The notes beneath the pieces are model-generated. The model saw only the letters and a program-made list of their open reading frames with translations, did no database searches and had not been told where the DNA came from. This document shows, one piece after another, positions 12,330 to 23,743 of a stretch of DNA of 64,000 nucleotides. The translations under genes and the position numbers were made by a program. Origin of the DNA: Kingdonia uniflora (taxonomy: Eukaryota; Streptophyta; Magnoliopsida; Ranunculales; Circaeasteraceae); assembly GCA_014058105.1 (NCBI GenBank), contig JACGCM010000685.1, forward strand, positions 1 through 64,000, written 5' to 3'. Each line of letters opens with the position of its first letter. The stretch's first letter is position 1.

Positions 12330-13465
12330 CAAAATTGCATAACTTGAAAAACCATAAACCATAAACCATAAACCAATGACTTGAAAGACAACATTTTTGA
12401 AGTAATACAATAGGCTAAAGCAAATCCAAATAGCTTAACTTAAGTCCTCAAGTTAGCTTTAGCCTCATATAATAGGAAGGGTATAATTCAGATTGGAGCA
12501 TACACAAAACATAATCAATAAACAAGCTATCATAGAAATCCTGAAAGGCACTAGGACCAATATCTTGGGAGGCCTGTTATTCCTATCTTCTAAAATAATT
12601 CTTGAAAGAAAAGATATAGACTCTGAAGAGGATAAGAAATACCAATAATTTTTGCAGGCATCAACCAATGTGGCTAATAAAAAATAAACCCAATGAACCC
12701 ATTCATTCATAACCCCAAAAGGCCACTCCTTAAGGTTACAAATATTATCATACCACTCAAAAGTGAAAATCAAAAGCAACTGCATAAAAGCCAATAAAGA
12801 AAAAATGCAAGCACTAAGCAATATATGAAAGATACCCAGCTGAAATTATGCATCAATGTCTGCTGCATTGTTGGCATAAGCATTGCTCCAGACCACCAAC
12901 TATTAAATAACTTGAACTCCATTATTAGGTGCTCTAGACCTCTTCAATGATCCCAATGGTAAAGTAGATAACATAGTTATCATTCCCTGTCAGTCAGACT
13001 TTAATATCACTCACACAGTTACGCCCCCACTATTTATCTTACAATTATGTCAAATCAAAAGAATCACACACAAGTCACAACCAATTAAACAATTCCAGGT
13101 CTAAAAACATTAAACAAATTCCACAAAAACTCAAAAAAACTAACTCAAGTCAAAGATCAAAATCCAAAAATAACAAGCAAGAAACCAGAAAGTAGAATGA
13201 AGGGTACCTATAAAAATACATGAATTGAAATACCCAGACCAATTACTAAAACACAATTGCACTCTTGCATCAAATTTAACATCATAAAAAGAGCATAAAA
13301 TAGTCACTTTAAGACAATAACCATAAACCATAAACTAATACTAAACAAGCTATCATAGATATTGTCTATATTGTTGATTAATGATGTTCTCTCATAGATC
13401 CTAGAATATTTGAATTTAGACTTAACATCATGACAATAACCATAAACAAATACCATTCACTAAAT
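12330..13465. other. intergenic; short CCATAAA repeats, no gene seen
   Basis: There is a run of CCATAAA units at about 12350-12374, with single or paired copies again near 13320 and 13440. Open frames here (12465-12821 and 13140-13331, minus) have no recognisable domain and low-complexity hydrophobic composition. Confidence 0.5.
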
Positions 13466-13469
13466 AGAT

Positions 13470-15717
13470 CCCCGCGTACGTCTTGATCATCAGGGAGGAG
13501 CGGCCCCACCTTGAGATGTTATTCCCCGCGAACCCCTCCCCCTAGAAGTCCCCACTAGAGAAGTTCCCGCTTCACCTTCGTCATCTTCCCAATCGACTAC
13601 AACCCCCTGAGACATACAAAATTATGTCACTATTAATTAAAACTACAAATCTTAATTAAACGGAAAATATTAAATGAATGGTTCAAACAACTTACTTCTC
13701 CCTCTAAATAGTCATTCAATTGGGAAGGACGGTGCTCTGCACGTCCCAAGTTCGTGGTCAAATGTGTAATACCACTCTGGTCATGAAGGTGTCGAGCCTC
13801 CTAATCTAAGGTCCTATCAAGTATAAGCTTCCGCATACCTTTATTCATAGCGAAAAAATCATATCCTGTTGGCACGTCTATAGTAGAGGTCATAACAATA
13901 GAGGGAATAGTATACCACGTGGTCCCGTGTGGTGACCCTAACTCTATAATCTATCTAGGATAATCACCAATCTATGGGGGAGGGATTTGTGTCTCCTGAG
14001 TAGAAAAATCTCCAGTGGGAAACTCAACATGTGGACAGGTAACTCTGCTTATCAAAGAACTAAGGCCTGAGATGTCAATGTTGCCATACCTTGCAATATC
14101 CGACATGAGTACACCATGTGAAACATGCCTCCAGTAGGCATCATAGTCAACATGGTGACCCTTAATATAATATTGTGCTTCGATCCAGCCCGCTGCTCAG
14201 AGGGAATAAACCACATCGGGACTTGGGAAGCAATGAAGTTTCTCTGGAGGGTCGTAAGGCACTGTCCGATACCCTAGTTGAGCCCAAAAATGGTCCCCAA
14301 GATACCACTCATATCCACCAAATAGGCTTTGCATGAGTATTCTTTTACGACTGATATTATCGGCGATGATTATCTTCCGCTTTAGTGCATCCTTCATACT
14401 TCTAAAGGGGTTCCATTGCATGCTATTGATTATGCACAAATCCAGTTGTTGCCTCATCAGTGCTAGATTATGCTTTGCCTTATTTCCTGTAAGTTTTCGT
14501 CTTTTAGTATGCCAGGCTGACATCCTTGGCCAAAAATATCTAACTTATTATCTATTAAGATATGATGGCCTATTTAACAATACTCGTAGCACTGATACTG
14601 TAGAAGATAAATAAAATATATTAATTTTCTAAATAAACTTGAATAAACAAAAAATAAATAACTAGAACTATTAATTAAAAATATTATACCTTGATCAATT
14701 AGAATAAGCCGCAGATGTATTTCACCTCCTGTTTCAATGCTTAGTCAAGGCAGTAGTAGAGATGTCCTAATATAACGGAGTCAAAGTTAATCGTAGGTCC
14801 CTTTTTCTCTATGAGGACAATTGGGCCCAACAACTCTAGTCGAGCCCAACTCTTTGAGTTCCTAAATAAGATACCTCCAAAGTACAATAACATAAATGCT
14901 CTAAAGATTGTATTAATATTAGCGAGATCTTTGATGTTTACTTTGGTATGGTCAAGGTAACTCCGGAGGTGAGGAAAACTAATACATCCATTTTCATAAT
15001 CTTTAGACTCCATATTGGGGAAAATTGTGAAGGCATTATTGTATTCCGTGTATGACTAATCCAATACCATCGGTTCTCCTGTCCCGATACCTACCCGGTA
15101 TGTACCGTAAAATCTCTAGGAGTGATCCCTAGCTCTCCACAAGGTAGGTAAAATATGTGTGTGGTTGCCCACCAACGCTCAACTATCGACATATTACTTG
15201 GTTATCGAAGTTCCCAATTTTACAATCAAATAAACTCATCAAATTGGTAGCCCTTAATTTTTGCTTTAAGTGAGGTACCTCAATAAATATTAAGTATATT
15301 TCATGGAGCTTGACTAACACTGATCTACATTTAAATCTAACTTGAGCCTGTAATGGTATTAATAAAAACAAATAAGAATATCTAAACTAAATTATACCGA
15401 AAGTAAATATTGTAAAATAAGTATAAAACCAATAATTTACTTATTTGTATTGTTTTAACTTACCGATGCAGTAGCAACTGATGTGGACAAATGACTCTTC
15501 CCATCTGATTGTATGAGTCACGTAGTTCATAATTTTGTGGGAGAGGTGGAGGAGGTTCGGTGGAGACATTGAGTTCTTCATAAGTGATTTTCTGCTTCTT
15601 GCCCGATAAAAATTGTATTTGGGAAATATAACCTTCACCTTCATCGGATTCGAATTCTTTCCCATTGTCGATTCCATCGTATTCTTCCTCTGTTAACGAC
15701 ATTGTCAAATCTTGCAT
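13470..15717 (-). pseudogene. plant mobile domain (PMD, MAIN-like) protein gene, broken
   Basis: An acidic first exon starts at ATG 15717 and ends with the donor CG|GTAAGT at 15464. The next segment (from an AG at about 15355) reads GNFDNQVICR, then, after a frameshift, VERWWATTHIFYLPCGELGI and TPRDFTVHTG. This is the core of the plant mobile domain (ALVERWRPETHTFHLP, then T-L-x-DVxxLxGL). Downstream, IFRAFMLLYFGGILF (near 14880) and YEWYLGDHFWAQLGYRTVPY (near 14270) fit the later PMD parts (AFxLxLLGxxLF; VExxxPxRVxRQFG-x-Q-x-P). A basic, Gly-rich tail lies near 13500. Frameshifts and stops show it is broken. PMD genes occur both as host genes (MAIN family) and inside transposons; the fold-back ends around it favour a transposon. 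Confidence 0.65.
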
Positions 15718-15719
15718 GA

Positions 15720-16367
15720 AAGTTAAATACCAATTTATATAATAACCACCACAATACCAATTTATATAAACCAAGCAAAAATTTGACAATATTAAGGAAT
15801 TTGGTAAGGCTATAAAACTTCATCAAATAAATAGAGAGATATATGCTTCTCTCCCACTGCAGCAACAACACCACCACCACAAATAAAATGAAACATAAGT
15901 AGAAAACTCCATTAAAATTTAGAGAAAAGAAAAGCAACCCCACTTAATAAGAGATAATAGAAAGGCCCCATTTGTAAGGATGTTTAACATAAAAGGGAGA
16001 ACAATTTACTAGTATTTAAGGCTAGATAACAAATTTTCCAATACATATTATGGAATCTTATAAGGTTATATTTGTGCATAATTGGTGATATATTATGTAT
16101 GATCAGAGTATAAATCCCTATTGCACCACTTGCACCATGAAATTAGTAGCATTACTCCAACAACTTAATCCTAACATAATATATCAGCAAATTCAAGCCT
16201 AAATTCAACATATTAAGGGATGCTTGATTAAAAAAATTCAAGCCTAAATTCCAACTACTATAATACCCTAAATTCAACAATTATAATCCAATAACTAATA
16301 CCCTAAATTCTACCATGCAATCAACTCACAATACCCTAACCTATTAAATCACAATACTTACCTAAAT

Positions 16368-16369
<2 letters not shown>
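15720..16369. other. AT-rich spacer upstream of the PMD pseudogene, no gene seen
   Basis: No ORF with a recognisable domain. The sequence repeats variants of ATTCAAGCCTAAATTC and ACCCTAAATTC between about 16185 and 16320, without clear tandem order. Confidence 0.5.

Positions 16370-16422
<53 letters not shown>
16370..16422. repeat. (GA)n microsatellite
   Basis: About 26 AG/GA dinucleotides with one AA interruption. No relation to a gene is visible. Confidence 0.95.
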
Positions 16423-16423
<1 letters not shown>

Positions 16424-16544
16424 TATACATGAAGATAAAGGAGACTTGATTTGATTGACAAACTCAGTAAGTCTATTTCTCCCTTTTGATTTGGTTTAAT
16501 TTGAAAAGAGAGAAGACAAAATCGAGTTTAAGCTTCAGACTATC

Positions 16545-16665
16545 AGGAGCCTAAGAGTTGGGTGCCTAATTTAAAAAAAAAACAAGTTGGGCGCATAAGA
16601 CTTAGGCGCCTATTTATTTATTCAAATAGATCCCCAAGTGTTATGCGCCTATTGGAATTAACTTA
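16545..16665. repeat. GGCGCC-rich inverted repeats related to the 12211 fold-back
   Basis: GGGCGCATAAGACTTAGGCGCC at about 16590 has a partial inverted partner (AAGTGTTATGCGCC) at about 16638, and a further degenerate copy (GAGCCTAAGAG...GGTGCC) lies at about 16548. The reverse complement resembles the right arm of the 12211-12325 fold-back, including the flanking T run. Together the two could be the ends of one element about 4.4 kb long enclosing the PMD pseudogene. Confidence 0.5.
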
Positions 16666-16669
16666 AAAT

Positions 16670-16769
16670 CTAAGTCAGGTACTGTTGGAGGAAATAAAGC
16701 CTCATTGACTTGGATTTGCCTTTTTTCAACCAAGTCAGTAAGGCACTTTAGGAGATGCTCTAAGAGAGA
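16670..16769. other. MITE-like end at the chromovirus 3' boundary
   Basis: The segment ends in GGAGATGCTCTAAGAG near 16760, a motif common at the ends of small plant DNA transposons, and has an internal inverted ACTTGG/CCAAGT pair. Weak evidence; no duplication was identified. Confidence 0.3.
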
Positions 16770-16779
16770 ACACCCAGTC

Positions 16780-17510
16780 CTCTGGACTATCTCCAATCGT
16801 TGCTCGTAATAGGTTACCTAAACTCCTGTTAACTACTTCAGTTTCCCATATGTCTGAGGATGAAATGTTATGGAAAACTGTAACTTACAACGGAGATATC
16901 CCCACAATGACCTCTAGAATTGACCCGTGAACCGGACGTCCCTATCCGACGTAATTAACGGGGGAATACCATGTAAACGAACAATCTCTTGAAAGTACAA
17001 GTAAGCAATATGAGAGACATCATTTGTCCGTGAACAAGGAATGAAATGTACCATCTTGGAGAACTTGTCGACGACGATAAAAGCTTAATCATGACCATCT
17101 ACAGTCATCGATAACCCTATCACGAAATCCATAGAGACGTCTCGCCATGGAGTCTCATAAATGGGTAAGGGTGTGTATAGGCCGGTGTTTTGCTGAGTCC
17201 CCTTAGTTGTATGACAAGTATAACATGGTTGACATCACGCCACATGTTAGGCCAAAAATATCTATCTCGCATAGACGACATCGTCTTGACCACTTCAAAA
17301 TTACCGCCAAGTTCCCCACTATGTATCTCAGCTATGAAAGAATCTCTAAATAATGACGTAGGAATGTATATAGTAGACTTACGGAATAAATACCCATCCT
17401 GTATAAAGTATTCAATACTCACTCCCTCATGTGCGAGACAGTCACTAAAAATAGGACCGAAGAACTTATTGGTAACATATAGCTCACGTAATGTCTCAAA
17501 CCCAAACACC
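16780..17510 (-). pseudogene. chromovirus integrase remnant
   Basis: The frame at 17509-17120 reads GYLFRKSTIYIP, RDSFIAEIHSGELGGNFEVV and SMRDRYFWPNMWRDV, which is the HHCC zinc domain plan (GxLFxxxxLCIPxxxLR, HxxxLxGHxGxxKT, YYWPxMxxDV). The second His is mutated (GGNF for GGHF), and the Cys pair is replaced by VILVIQL. Further down (17120-16850), fragments of the catalytic core can be sensed but contain many stops. Dead integrase. Confidence 0.7.
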
Positions 17511-17515
17511 GAAGC

Positions 17516-17935
17516 TCAGCGAGTAACAAGAACTTCCTTGTGCCTACTCGAACCATCTGCTACCGTGTTCTCCTTCCCCTTGACATACTGAGTACTAAAA
17601 GTATAGTCTTTGAGAAAGTTGAACCACTTTGCATGCCTATCAGAAGTGACCCGTTGCTGAGTGTGCATATGACGTAATGCATCATGATCTATGTGGGGAA
17701 TAAATTCTATATGTACCAAATAGTATTTCTAATGAGTTAGTGCACGAACAACTTCTAGAAGCTCAATATCATAAGTATAATAATGCAATTGTGGGCCCGA
17801 GAGTTTATAAGAAAAATACGCAATTGGCTTCCCCCCTTGGGAAAGCACTGTCCCAATACCGGTTTTGCACACATCTGTGTGTACATAAAACAACTTTGCA
17901 AAGTCTAGTAGTCCAATAAATGGGGCCAAAGTCAA
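17516..17935 (-). pseudogene. chromovirus RNase H remnant
   Basis: Two frames. The first (17935-17729) gives FAKLFYVHTDVCKTGIGTVL, PIAYFSYKLS and HYYTYDIELLEVVRAL, equal to FxVxTDASxxGIGAVL, PIAYxSxKL and YSTYDxELxAVVxAL. The second (17719-17516) gives RHAKWFNFLKDYTF, YVKGKENTVADGSSR, equal to RHAKWxxFLxxFxF and YKxGKxNxVADALSR. The two are out of frame with each other and DALSR has become DGSSR. It is the RT-linked RNase H of Ty3/gypsy elements. Confidence 0.8.
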
Positions 17936-18455
17936 TCTATCCTTGATCGTTATAAAAGTTGCAGCTGCCTATGGCCCCCAAGCGAATGGGACATCTCTCA
18001 TCAAATTAGTTAATGGTGTTATGATTATACTAAAACCCTGAATAAACCTCCTATAAAACGTAGCTAACCTGCGGAAACTCCGAATCTATGAGGTTGATGT
18101 AGAAACTGGCCTATCCCTGATAACTTGAACTTTGTTGTTGTCAACCCGTATATCGTCAGCTGACACCACAAATCCCAAAAACTGTATTAAGTCAACCATA
18201 AAAGAATACTTCTTCACCTAAAGTAATAGCTTGTGGTCCCTAAGGACTCCAAGAATAGTGGCGATGTGTTCTAAGTGCTCTACCTCTGTCTTACTGTAGA
18301 TCATAATATCATCGAAGTACACAACAACAAACTTGTTGATGTACTTGCGCAACACCTCTGTCATCTCATAAACGTCGATGGGGAATTAGATAGACCAAAA
18401 GGCATGTCCATCAACTCGAATAGACCATCCTTTTTTTAACACAGTCTTCCATTCA
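17936..18455 (-). pseudogene. chromovirus RT, C-terminal half
   Basis: On the minus strand from 18455, GDEWKTV is followed by a shifted FGLSN-like box, then VYFDDIMIYSKTEVEHLEHI (near 18300) and further thumb residues LATFYRRFI and PLTNLM near 18040. The YFDD sequence is the polymerase catalytic motif (YxDD) and keeps both Asp residues. The upstream half continues at 21661 beyond the insertion, which replaced roughly nine codons between FSK(ID)LR and GDEWK. Confidence 0.8.
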
Positions 18456-21400
18456 TCACCTGGTATAACGACCCATTTTTAAGAATAACAGGTTTTGGTA
18501 TCTCTTGCAGGAGCGGTACGGGTCCAGGTTCTATTTTTGTTTACTTTTGTAAGATGCTATGGATTTATATGATATTTTGGAATTTATGACGAACTAGTAT
18601 GTGTTGTTTTGGTTAATATAACATAAGTTGAGTTTAGGCGCGAACGCGTACGGGGGGAGTATATAAACAAGTTGTGTTCACATAACTTCATTTTAGGCCG
18701 ACTCTTTTCAATCGGCAAGAGAGGGAGAAAAAAAACCCTAGGGTTTCAAGTGAAGAATAAATGAATCCGAGACTTTATCGAAGGGAGGGATAAAAATATT
18801 ATATACCCACGGAATCGTAACGACGAAGGCTTCGCAACAACTTTAGATTTTGGCAATTTCAGTAAGTTAATCTCTTAGCTTAAATATCTTATTTCAGTTC
18901 TTCCTTCTCTCTTTTAGCTTGTTTTAGGTTATGGGAGTGCATTGGAAGTGTATTCCCCATGATTTGGAAAATTATTAGCGAGTAATTTAAAGATTAAGGG
19001 TTGTTGAAATTTGATTTTCATTTTTTAAGGGTTATAGGGCTGAAATTAGGTATAATTTTAAATTTTTTTCATCAATTGGTGTGTTAAATAACTATGGGTA
19101 TGGGTAATTTACCTTTGAGTCAGTTCCAAGGCCTCTATATTGTTGGTTTTGTTGAGAATTAAAGCTTATATGTGTTTTGCTTTGATATTGTAAGGTATAT
19201 GATGAAGTAATTTGATTTTGGGCATATATATATATATGGTATTATGCAACTGAATAGTATGGTTACAATAGAGAATCAAGCTTAATGAGTATCTTAAAGG
19301 TTGCTTTCTACACGGGGTATTATCATGTTTGCTTGAGTTTGAGTTTGATTAAAAAGGAGTTAAAAATATTTTTAAGTTTTGGGCAAATTTGACAATGTCA
19401 GATTTATGTGGATAAGAGAATTCTGGCTTTATATATTTGTTTTGTATTATATTAGATCCCTAGGATTGTTTGTTATTTATTCCTCTAGCCTATAGGTATT
19501 CTTAGCTTTATCTTTATTTTCCTAGGTGTTGTTAGTACTCAGGCTAGAGAACGAGTAGAGAGTGGCGTTTGCTGGAGTGCAACATTTAGTTTAAGCAAGT
19601 TACATCGCACATACCCTGTGAATTGTTTAGATTATAAACTCACAGATCATACTAGTTTAGAAAATGTATAAATGCTAGTTCTATTTAAAGCTTGCATTAT
19701 GCTTATGCTTATATCAGATCTTGTATGCTTTTATATTTATCATTTCTATAATTAATCGAACATGTCGTAGTCCTATTTTATATCTTAGGACTTTCATTTA
19801 TCTTTATGCATTAGGTAGAAATGAGAAATATTCTCTGGTTGAGGAAATTGGAAACTGTACTAAGGTACACTGGTTAAGGGCTTTATGAGCTACTAATAAC
19901 CCAACTTAGAATACGGGCCTTGGAGTGAGAGCATAGGGGTGGTAAAAGTTTATTTGTTATTGTGAGTAGCCTTTAGAAGCTTTTGATTGGGCCTGCAAAT
20001 ATTTGAGGAGAGTAGGGATTTTCTTATCTTCTATCTTATTCTTTGGGTTCTTTCTTCTTAGAACTTCTTTTAGACCTCACATAATTTCTATAGGATAGTC
20101 TCTTGAGCTCACAGAGAGTATTGTTGGGCACGACTCCCAATCTAGGATGTGGATGGATCATGTATCTTGTAAGGCACAACTTACTTTGAATAGCCAAAAT
20201 ATATGCGATGAATCATCAAATTTGACTTGACTAGGGTCTGGTAAGTCACTCACCTGTCAAGAGTAATTAACCAGGCAGGGGTTTGGACTATAGTGCACCG
20301 ATATATACAAATTTGGATGAGATAAGCAATATTAGGCAAATGAGTAAGATAGTTAGGGTCGCATGCCTTTAATAAATCAATTGATAATATTGACCTAAAA
20401 AGCATATGTTTGACCAGCCCTACAAGTAACAGACGAAGGGAATAGTAGGCACGCGATGCAATATCAAGCAAACCACAAAAAGGGGTTGCTTAAGCTCTAT
20501 GAGCTATAAGAGAGTTTTATGGCTAACAAAATTGCAAGGCTAGATCCTTGGACAGCCTATCCAGACTCCAAACAACTCTATTTTCACCTTACTTTGGGGT
20601 TTCTCAGCTGTAACGTTTTCCAGTCTAGGGACGGTTAGCTCCTCAGGTTTGGTATTGACATGAGTCCTACCATTAATGGGGAATCATAGGGGCCACGTTC
20701 TCTGGTATAGGGATGGTCATCTACCCCAGGATTCACGAGGTAACACCCACCTCACTATGTTGTTGGACTAGTTAAGTGGTGAGAACGTTGACATCCAGTC
20801 CTGATGCTCGAGCGATACCGATCAACGATGCGGGGTAATTTTAGGCTTATGCATTGGGTTATTGGACTTGTCAGTCCATTGTATCTAGCATGTGTGGGGC
20901 AATGAACATTCGTTCTCTGTCTTTTGTGAGTTTTAGTCGATGGTTGCGGACGATACAGGATGCATTTCTTAGAAGTACGAGATGTCTACATTTCATCTAA
21001 TATTGTGGTATGCTACCACAAGAGAGTTTTGTATAATTATCTCAAGGCAGGAAACCAATAAAGCCTTGATTAGAATCGTAGATTAGATAGATTTAGTAGA
21101 GCCGACACTTTAAATATTGGTAGTGCTTATACATATCTAGAAGTATATATTAGTTTACCTTCTTCACACTTCATTGGTTTTTAGTGGATGTATCTTGTTA
21201 GTTTGGGGTTTGCTTTCCCATTCTTATTGATGTTTTTCAGCATCTGGCGATGAGTCAGTTAAGTGGTTCAAGTTGTGCAAGAACGGGGAAGGTTTAGGAC
21301 CTGACCCCTCCTTCTGATGAGATCCTCAGTATTGGTTAGTTACTTAGTTGTTATTATTGTAGTTGTTGTTTTTTTTGAGGACATATATATAATCCTTGTA

Positions 21401-21660
21401 TATATCTCTGTAGTTGGGTAGTTGGAGGTTGTTATGTTTTCTACCTTGTTCGTATGTAGTTACTATCACTGCTGCTTTGTTTATATTATATATATATATC
21501 ATCTTTTGTTGTATATTAGATTTCTTGTGTGATGGAGAAAAAAAAAACTTATACAGGTTTTTAAAGCAGATTATTTTGAGTGGGTAAATTCTTGCTGGTA
21601 TGCTAGCAGGGTTCTGACCTATGGTCTGTTGTATGATCCTGATAGTTTAACTCTCTTCTA
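18456..21660 (+). mobile_element. about 3.2-kb LTR-like insertion inside the chromovirus RT (unclassified)
   Basis: This interrupts the RT between FSKF and GDEWKT. No coding domain is seen. The plus strand starts TATAACGACCC, similar to TGTAACGACCC starts of long plant LTRs. It has a TATA box at 18660-18668 (TATATAAAC), then a GA-rich leader with AACCCTAGGGTTTC at about 18735 and a donor-like AGTAAGTT at about 18861. That is the layout of a long LTR promoter, so a solo LTR on the plus strand is the best guess. No 5-bp duplication could be recognised, because the target seems to have lost about 27 bp. Alternative: a non-coding fragment of another repeat. Confidence 0.45.
18660..18668 (+). promoter_or_regulatory. 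TATA box of the LTR-like insertion
   Basis: TATATAAAC in a GC-rich context (CGTACGGGGGGAG just upstream). A GA-rich leader begins about 55 bp downstream. Inferred from sequence only. Confidence 0.45.
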
Positions 21661-21960
21661 AATTTGGAGAACACCCAGGCCCCGTGCAAACTGTCAATTA
21701 TATCCTCTAGATGTGAGATTGGGAAATGACACTTAACCATTATCTTGTTGGTAACTCTACTATCAACACACATCCGTTATCTGCCATCCTTCTTAGGAGT
21801 CAGAAGGGCTAGCACTGCACATGGTGACATGCTCTCTCTAACTAAACCTTTTCTCACATAACTCAGAAACCTAATGCTGTAACTCTACGTACTCTGTAGG
21901 TGCCATCCGGTAGTGAGGTAAATTCGGGAGTGGGGATCCTGGAACAAAATCAATAACATG
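21661..21960 (-). pseudogene. chromovirus RT, N-terminal half
   Basis: On the minus strand, RMCVDSRVTNKIMVKCHFPI is followed by DIIDSLHGAWVFSKF, the plan of RMCVDYRxxNxxTxxxRxPxPRxDDxxDxLxGAxxFSKID. The first catalytic Asp region ends at the insertion border. Upstream, DIQHVIDFVPGSPLPNLPHY and [12 protein letters not shown] (22107-21871) form the RT N-terminal extension. One stop is visible near KDGR. Confidence 0.8.
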
Positions 21961-22099
21961 TTGTATATCACATAGGGGCGGTAATCCATTGCCCGAATGT
22001 TCCTCACATACATCACTAAACTCTGCAATAATGGATTGTAAACAAGAAAGGATAGGCGCAAAGGTGAAAAATACATACTGACAAGGGCATAATCCCCGT

Positions 22100-22570
22100 G
22101 AGATCAATCATCAGTGATAAAACTAGCACGCTCACATGGCACAACTGCGATAAGTATCGGAGGAGGTATCGGTTCAAGGAAAACTTTGCCATTCCCCCAT
22201 AAGAAGCTAAAGGTTTGTGTCTCTGCATCATAATGGATTTTCCTATAGGACATCCGAGGTCTCCCAAGTAGGATATGAAAAATATCAATATCAACTACCG
22301 GGGCGTGGATAGTATCTTTATAAGTGTCACCCATCATGAATGTCAACACACATTCGTCTTTGGAACACTTTCTTTATCCTGGAGAGAGGCAAGTGAGATC
22401 AAATGGTTATATGCTTGGGAATGTCTCTAACTTTAACTCTCTACTAGCTCATTGGCCACTAAATTCTCTATAGACCTACAATGAAGGATTACTTCATAGA
22501 GCTTTCCGTTTACTATGCAACGTGTACAAAATATGTTGTTACAGAGCCAAGAATATGGGTTGCCCAGGTC
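22100..22570 (-). pseudogene. chromovirus retropepsin-like protease remnant
   Basis: From about 22545, NNIFCTRCIVNGKLYEVILH and CRSIENLVANELVES correspond to NIFRTRCTxxxxxCxxIIDxGSxENxVSxxLV. The catalytic Asp-Ser/Thr-Gly is lost (LHCRSIEN). Near 22290, VVDIDIFHILLGRPRM is the flap-distal VVDMDxCHxLLGRPW motif, and HYDAETQTFSFLWGNGKVFL follows it. Typical for chromovirus proteases; inactive by the Asp change and stops. Confidence 0.7.
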
Positions 22571-22639
22571 GAACCTTAATGCCCTGTTTACTAAGCACAT
22601 AGAGATAAACTGCGAATGGCACTAAGGGTGTTGTGGCAT

Positions 22640-23395
22640 TGTTTAATGTGGTCGGTGGTTAAAGCCTGTGATGGAGATTGCATTGTTGGTGGCGCCGGTA
22701 ACGAAGATGTCATTGTGGGAGGCAGTTATGACGAGAGGGGTAGTTCCTTGGTTCGGGATGGAACAACCTGGGTCGGTCTGGGTGTGGGAGGGTGAGGTGG
22801 CAGTGGTAGGGCCACCTGCCACCCATTTCTTAAGAACTTGGTCTTCAGACTTTATACTGAGCAAGTTATGGGGTTGGTTGGTAGACCTCATATGTGGTGG
22901 TATTGAGGCGACTTGGGCTTGGCTATTGGGTTTTGTATTCGACTCAGCTGAGTAGGTTTCAAGCCCGGCCCATATGAGACAAAAGGAACCCACAAAGGGT
23001 TTGTCTCTCCCGCAATTTGTTTCTCAGAAGACGCAACTGTTATCGCGGATTCGATCTTAACTTCGGTAGCCGGGATCACGGTTACTCTGTCAGGCGGCTT
23101 GGGATTCATATGTGTATGTGTGTGTGGGGGGGGGATCTATTAGTCCATATAATGATGGTAACTTGCTCGAGTTTTTAACCGTCATGGCCGTAATGTACTC
23201 ACGCAGTTTGTCTCGATCCGTGATGCTAGGGGAATCAGAAAACTCCTCAACGGTGTGGGGTGAATGGGGTAGACCGTTCCGATCTTCGCCTTCACAAGTT
23301 TGTATGATTGTTTTGAGCAACTCGGTTTGTACACTAACGAGTTCTAAAAGAAACTTGTATCTCGCATTTATCTCGTCGAGTCAAAGGATTGAAAG
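22640..23395 (-). pseudogene. chromovirus 5' coding region, unrecognised (gag position)
   Basis: Open minus-strand frames (23320-23090, 23109-22888, 22993-22643) are Pro/Ser/Thr-rich with no CCHC knuckle and no gag signature that I can see. Position between the primer site and the protease implies gag, but it could be replaced or foreign sequence. Confidence 0.35.
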
Positions 23396-23397
23396 GT

Positions 23398-23410
23398 TGT
23401 TTTGATACCA
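23398..23410 (-). other. primer binding site (tRNA-iMet type) of the chromovirus
   Basis: The minus strand reads TGGTATCAAAACA; the usual plant initiator-Met site begins TGGTATCAGAGC. It lies six bases inside the presumed LTR end. Confidence 0.65.
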
Positions 23411-23416
23411 CTTTAG

Positions 23417-23622
23417 TGTAAACTAATTACGCAAAAGCTAGATAATCACGAAGAATACTAATTACATTTAATTAAGAGAAGAAAATAGGTTCTTAAGGAA
23501 CCCTAATTTTACTTACTAGAACTTTCTAAAACAAAAACAAACTAAAGAGATCCCCTCTTTATAGAACTAAAAAGATAGGGGCCAACTACTGTGGGAAACG
23601 GCCCATCTAGGGATGTGCTACA
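23417..23622 (-). repeat. probable 5' LTR of the chromovirus
   Basis: On the minus strand it would start TGTAGCACATCCC at 23622 and end TTTACA at 23417. A TATA-like CTATAAAGAGGGG lies at about 23560. The length (about 206 bp) is short but possible for Reina-type elements. No second LTR copy was found, so the limits are inferred. Confidence 0.5.
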
Positions 23623-23743
23623 TTAGATTTACTCATATTGATTGATCATGAAAATCAATTGAGTCTTCACTTTTCATTTTTCAACCAGATCTAAAATATA
23701 GGGATGCTAAAATGAAATTTCATGTTAAGGGTCAAACAGGAAG

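Larger units (their letters stand above)
16770..23622 (-). mobile_element. Ty3/gypsy chromovirus-type retrotransposon, decayed and interrupted
   Basis: Read on the minus strand from 23622 down, the order is: short LTR, tRNA-iMet-type primer site, an unrecognised region, protease, RT, RNase H and integrase, which is the normal Ty3/gypsy order. The signature DIQHVIDFVPGSPLPNLPHY upstream of RT is of the chromovirus (Reina/CRM-like) type. The RT is split at 18456-21660 by foreign DNA. No 3' LTR is seen near 16770, so that end is truncated. Every domain contains stops or frameshifts. Confidence 0.75.

Noticed and set aside
16370..16422. A regulatory GA repeat (GAGA element)
   Set aside because: A plain microsatellite; no intact gene is nearby, so a regulatory role is not supported.
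17190..17591. 133-codon plus-strand frame
   Set aside because: Complement of the chromovirus integrase HHCC region, which has clear motifs on the minus strand.
22668..22955. 95-codon plus-strand frame, Trp/Val/Gly-rich
   Set aside because: Antisense to the chromovirus 5' region, with no domain; composition looks like a reverse reading of a Pro/Thr-rich sequence.
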